64,000 nt of DNA from Chitinophaga oryziterrae (GTDB lineage: Bacteria > Bacteroidota > Bacteroidia > Chitinophagales > Chitinophagaceae). How positions within the stretch are numbered: the stretch's first letter is position 1; every line of letters starts with the position of its first letter. Position numbers and translations under genes: made by a program. The stretch is from positions 868,001 through 932,000 of the forward strand of contig NZ_WRXO01000002.1 in NCBI RefSeq assembly GCF_009758125.1. Direction: 5' to 3'. A model generated the notes under the pieces. That model did not search any database and was not told where the DNA came from. It saw nothing but the letters and a program-made list of their open reading frames with translations. Of the stretch, positions 60,892 to 64,000 are shown in pieces.

Positions 60892-62676
60892 ATGAGCATC
60901 ATGAAAAATATCTTTCTTACAATAGTATTGTTTTCACTGGTAGCAATAGGCAAAGGTCAGTTTGCTTATGATTACCTCAAAGCAGCGGACTATTATTACA
61001 AGAAGGCCGACTATAATTCTGCGGCACAGTATTATGAAAAATACCTCGCAGGTAACAGGTCCATTGTTAGTCATGCAGTATATAAACCCTATACAACACA
61101 GCCTTCTACAAAGAAAACACAGGCAATGGTGAGTAACGAACAGCAGGCTATTTATAAACTGGCTGAGAGTTACAGATTATTGAACGACTATGGTAAAGCA
61201 GTACCCTGGTACGCAGAAGCACTGGAATTTGACAAGACCCAGTTCCCGCTGGCTCCTTACCATTATGCAGTTGCTTTGAGAGCGCTGGCCAGGTATGATC
61301 TTGCCGTAAAAGCATTTGAATATTTCCTGGATACATATACCACACAGGACGCTTACCGTGAATCTGCTACAAGAGAATTGCAGAACCTGCGGTTCATTGT
61401 GCAGGAGTTACGCCGTCCTGACCTCTCCACATACACTGTTGAAAAAGGGCCTTCTTCCCTGAACCCGCAGGGTGCAAACTATGCGCCTGTATGGTTAGGC
61501 GATAGCCTGTTGTTGTTTACCTCTACAAGACCGGATAACAGCGGTGCAAAGAACCATTTATTTACCAACCGTATTTATGGTGCAGCGTATGCTAATGGTC
61601 AGCCCGATACTATTACCCGTATCGCAGTACCTCAGCCTAAAGATGCAGAACAGGGTGTCATTGCTGTTAGTCCGGATGGTAATATACTGTACCTGACACG
61701 CTGGGTAACAAAAGATGGGAAGAAGAAATCTGCTATCTATATCAGCAGAAAAAGCGGCAATACATGGAGCGAACCTGCTATCATGGATACAGTGGTAAAT
61801 ACGCCGGGTTACAGTGCGCAGCAGCCCTTTGTAATGCCCGATGGTAAACGCCTGTTATTTGCCAGTGATAAACCCGGAGGACAGGGAGGATTTGACCTGT
61901 GGTCTGCTGAACTGAATGCGGATGGTACTCCTTTCTCTGTAAAGAATATGGGACCTGTACTGAATACATCCTGGAATGAACAGGCTCCTTATTATCACGC
62001 TGCTTCCGGCGAACTGGTATTCTCTACTGATGGCAGAGTAGGTATGGGGGGATATGATTTCTTCTATACTAAAGACAGTGCCGGTAGCTGGCAGGAACCT
62101 GTCAATTTCGGATATCCTGTTAATTCCGTGAAAGATGATATTTATTTCAACAGCAAAGGAAATAATATCCTGGAAACAGTATGGTTATCATCCGATCGTG
62201 ATGCCAGTTGCTGCCTGGAATTATTCTCCCTGAAGAAAACGATTCCACCACCACCTCCTCCTCCAAAACCAGAACCACCGGTAGTAGTAACATTAGCTCC
62301 TCCTCCGGCAGAAGTACCAACTGTACTGGATAACGTGTACTACGATTTTAGTCAGTCTTACCTGCAACCTGCTTCTTATCCTGCATTAGACAGGCTGGCG
62401 GCAATGCTGCAGCAACATCCTGATTTAGTGATCGAATTAAGCGCACATACAGATAGTAAAGGTGCTGATAAACTCAACCAGACATTATCAGAGGCCCGTG
62501 CAAAAAGTTGTGTAGACTACCTGGTGAGCAAAGGAATAGATCCATCCCGTTTGCAATACAAAGGATATGCGGCTAGTCGTCCTATCGCTCCTAATACGAA
62601 TGCAGACGGATCTGATAATCCTGAAGGCAGGGCAAGGAACCGTAGAACAGAGTTTAAGGTTGTCGGCAAACAGTAA
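60892..62676 (+). CDS. OmpA-family protein with TPR and PD40 repeats (PorE-like)
   Basis: 594 residues from ATG 60892; ATG 60901 gives the signal peptide start MKNIFLTIVLFSLVAIG. TPR-type helices lie in the first about 150 residues (AADYYYKKADYNSAAQYYEKYL). PD40-type blades follow (VSPDGNILYLTRW, MPDGKRLLFASDKPGGQGGF, LVFSTDGRVGMGGYDFFY). A run of about seven Pro near residue 450 leads to an OmpA domain (VYYDFSQSYL, SAHTDSKGADKLN, LSEARAKSCVDYL). It likely links the surface machinery to peptidoglycan. This is a second, shorter version of the protein at 22891, placed between two PorP/SprF genes. Confidence 0.92.
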   Translation: MSIMKNIFLTIVLFSLVAIGKGQFAYDYLKAADYYYKKADYNSAAQYYEKYLAGNRSIVSHAVYKPYTTQPSTKKTQAMVSNEQQAIYKLAESYRLLNDYGKAVPWYAEALEFDKTQFPLAPYHYAVALRALARYDLAVKAFEYFLDTYTTQDAYRESATRELQNLRFIVQELRRPDLSTYTVEKGPSSLNPQGANYAPVWLGDSLLLFTSTRPDNSGAKNHLFTNRIYGAAYANGQPDTITRIAVPQPKDAEQGVIAVSPDGNILYLTRWVTKDGKKKSAIYISRKSGNTWSEPAIMDTVVNTPGYSAQQPFVMPDGKRLLFASDKPGGQGGFDLWSAELNADGTPFSVKNMGPVLNTSWNEQAPYYHAASGELVFSTDGRVGMGGYDFFYTKDSAGSWQEPVNFGYPVNSVKDDIYFNSKGNNILETVWLSSDRDASCCLELFSLKKTIPPPPPPPKPEPPVVVTLAPPPAEVPTVLDNVYYDFSQSYLQPASYPALDRLAAMLQQHPDLVIELSAHTDSKGADKLNQTLSEARAKSCVDYLVSKGIDPSRLQYKGYAASRPIAPNTNADGSDNPEGRARNRRTEFKVVGKQ

Positions 62677-62680
62677 AAAT

Positions 62681-63718
62681 ATGCTTATGAAAAGAACATA
62701 CCTGCTTTTGTTGCTGCTGCTGATCATAGCAGAAGGGACCCGTGCGCAGCAACAACCGCATTATACGCAATACATCCTCAATACTTTCATCATTAATCCT
62801 GCAGTAGCAGGTATTGAGAACTATTGGGATGTAAAGGCCAGCCACCGTCATCAGTGGGCGGGGTTGAACGGGGCGCCTGTTACTTCTTATCTGACCATTC
62901 ATGGTCCGCTGAGGAAAAGTGATTATCCTTCTGCCAGTATAACAGGCTTAACTCCACCGGGAGAAAATCCCAGGGGCAAGGCTTACTGGCAGCAGTATGA
63001 AACTCCTCCTTCTCATGCGGGGGCAGGACTAACTATCCTTAACGATAAAACCGGACCGCTGAACCGTTTTTCCATTACGGCCACTTATGCGCATCATATC
63101 GCACTCTCCCCCCGTACCAGTATCAGTGCCGGTGTTTCGTTCGGCGCGCAGTCCGTTTCTGTTGATGCGTCTGCGCTGGAATTCCAGCAGCCAGGAGATC
63201 CTGTGGTGGCGTCCAGTCAGCTGCTGAATAAATGGAAGCCGGAATTGAATGCAGGCCTGATGTTATACAGTGCAGACTTTTATATAGGCGCATCTGCACA
63301 GAATATCATCCCGCAGCAACTGAGTTTTGACGAGGGTAAAGTAGTAGGCGATTCTTTGTACAGGGGAAAGCTGGTACCGCATCTGTTCTTCTCAGCAGGC
63401 TACCGTACATGGATAAATGAAGATGTAAGTGTGCTGCCTTCTGTGATGGTGAGAATGGTAACTGCAGCACCTGTAAGTTTTGATGTGAATGCCAAGTTCC
63501 TGTATCGCGACAGAATGTGGGTGGGTGGTTCTTACCGTATCCAGGATGGCTTTGCAGCCATGCTGGGGGTGAACATCAGTTCCACTATCAACATAGGGTA
63601 TTCATATGATTATACTACATCGTCTTTGAATGTTGTAAGTCATGGTACACATGAAATATTAATAGGTTTTCTGATCGGTAATCGCTTTGGCGACCTATGC
63701 CCAAGAAACAATTTTTAA
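62681..63718 (+). CDS. PorP/SprF-family T9SS outer-membrane protein
   Basis: 345 residues from ATG 62681 (ATG 62687 is nearly equivalent). The signal peptide has a long Leu run and ends TRA/Q. The signature HYTQYILNTFIINPAVAGIENY is at the mature N-terminus, followed by HRHQWAGLNGAPVTSYLTIHG, as in the protein at 21886. Only 4 bp separate it from the OmpA stop. It ends with a barrel strand, INIGYSYDYTTSSLN. Its cargo may be one of the two upstream type-B proteins or something beyond the window. Confidence 0.93.
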   Translation: MLMKRTYLLLLLLLIIAEGTRAQQQPHYTQYILNTFIINPAVAGIENYWDVKASHRHQWAGLNGAPVTSYLTIHGPLRKSDYPSASITGLTPPGENPRGKAYWQQYETPPSHAGAGLTILNDKTGPLNRFSITATYAHHIALSPRTSISAGVSFGAQSVSVDASALEFQQPGDPVVASSQLLNKWKPELNAGLMLYSADFYIGASAQNIIPQQLSFDEGKVVGDSLYRGKLVPHLFFSAGYRTWINEDVSVLPSVMVRMVTAAPVSFDVNAKFLYRDRMWVGGSYRIQDGFAAMLGVNISSTINIGYSYDYTTSSLNVVSHGTHEILIGFLIGNRFGDLCPRNNF

Positions 63719-63726
63719 ACTTTAAC

Positions 63727-63760
63727 CCCTCTTTCGTAATAAGCGGAGAGGACATTTTTT
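63727..63760 (+). terminator. Possible terminator of the adhesin/SprF operon
   Basis: An imperfect hairpin (CCTCT...AGAGG with inner CG pairing) is followed by ACATTTTTT. Stem quality is modest. It sits between the last PorP/SprF gene and the collagen-like lipoprotein. Confidence 0.5.
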
Positions 63761-63782
63761 AACTCAATCCAAAATTTTATTT

Positions 63783-64000
63783 ATGAAAAAACTTTCAGGT
63801 TACTTTTTCGTTGCATGTATGTTGTCTGTTGTGCTGGGTACCACTTCCTGTTCTAAAAAAGGAGATGCAGGACCAGCGGGTGCTACTGGAGCAACGGGTG
63901 CCAAAGGTGATAAAGGCGACAAAGGCGATCAGGGAGATGCAGGAAGTGCAAGTGTGATTTATTCCGACTGGATGGATGCATCCTATATGTATGACTCAAC
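63783..64000 (+). CDS. Lipoprotein with collagen-like repeats, N-terminal part (cut by window edge)
   Basis: ATG 63783 opens a frame still open at base 64000 (72 full codons). A lipoprotein signal (MKKLSGYFFVACMLSVVLGT, then TSC, Cys23) is followed by nine uninterrupted Gly-X-Y triplets (GDAGPAGATGATGAKGDKGD...), then a globular start (SASVIYSDWMDASYMYD). Short collagen-like stretches followed by a beta-rich domain are common in Bacteroidota lipoproteins of unknown role. The rest lies beyond the window. A hairpin separates it from the upstream operon. Confidence 0.88.
   Translation, partial: MKKLSGYFFVACMLSVVLGTTSCSKKGDAGPAGATGATGAKGDKGDKGDQGDAGSASVIYSDWMDASYMYDS

Overview
The window looks like chromosome of a filamentous, gliding, polymer-degrading member of the Bacteroidota, most like Chitinophaga. 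The evidence is SusC/SusD transport pairs, a FecI-type sigma factor with a FecR anti-sigma factor, several proteins with type IX secretion (T9SS) C-terminal signals, three PorP/SprF proteins with OmpA/PD40 partners, and many secreted chitin- and glucan-active enzymes. No tRNA, rRNA, insertion sequence, prophage or CRISPR array was seen.

Region 1 (1-8.9 kb) is mixed. It holds the 5' end of a SusC-type receptor running off the left edge, a probable 41-residue membrane peptide with its own terminator, a small conserved-looking protein, a secreted alpha/beta hydrolase, a frameshifted glycosyltransferase-like remnant, a cytoplasmic GH13 alpha-amylase, an exported S10-type serine peptidase, a Crp/Fnr-like regulator, a GNAT-ankyrin fusion, and a LuxR-type response regulator whose receiver lacks the phospho-accepting Asp.

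Region 2 (8.9-25.2 kb) encodes surface adhesins. A 3,205-residue T9SS protein contains 27 consecutive Ig-like units, 16 of them exactly 225 bp long and mostly near-identical. It is followed by a type-B-sorted DUF11 adhesin, a PorP/SprF protein and an OmpA/PD40/TPR protein. Both adhesin genes are preceded by about 0.8 kb of AT-rich DNA without convincing genes.

Region 3 (25.4-36.9 kb) is a co-directional set of secreted lytic enzymes: a chitinase with two GH18 domains, a second GH18 chitinase with a duplicated C-terminal half, a GH18-like protein with a beta/gamma-crystallin module, a GH16 beta-glucanase with CBM6, and a metzincin-type protease with PPC and beta/gamma-crystallin modules. Together they would attack chitin, beta-glucan and protein, which suggests fungal cell wall (inference).

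Region 4 (37.2-46.7 kb) is a sigma factor/FecR pair followed by an STN-containing SusC, a SusD, a zinc-metallohydrolase lipoprotein and a DUF4302 lipoprotein: a self-regulated uptake system. It runs with gaps of no more than about 42 bp into Region 5 (46.7-63.7 kb): a 2,984-residue protein with three beta-helix modules and an IgGFc-binding-like module, a 1,384-residue protein with the same module plus PKD repeats, then PorP/SprF, OmpA/PD40 and a second PorP/SprF. The window ends inside a collagen-like lipoprotein.

The unifying theme is outer-membrane and surface biology: T9SS cargo, its attachment partners and nutrient receptors. All functions are inferred from sequence; no database search was possible.
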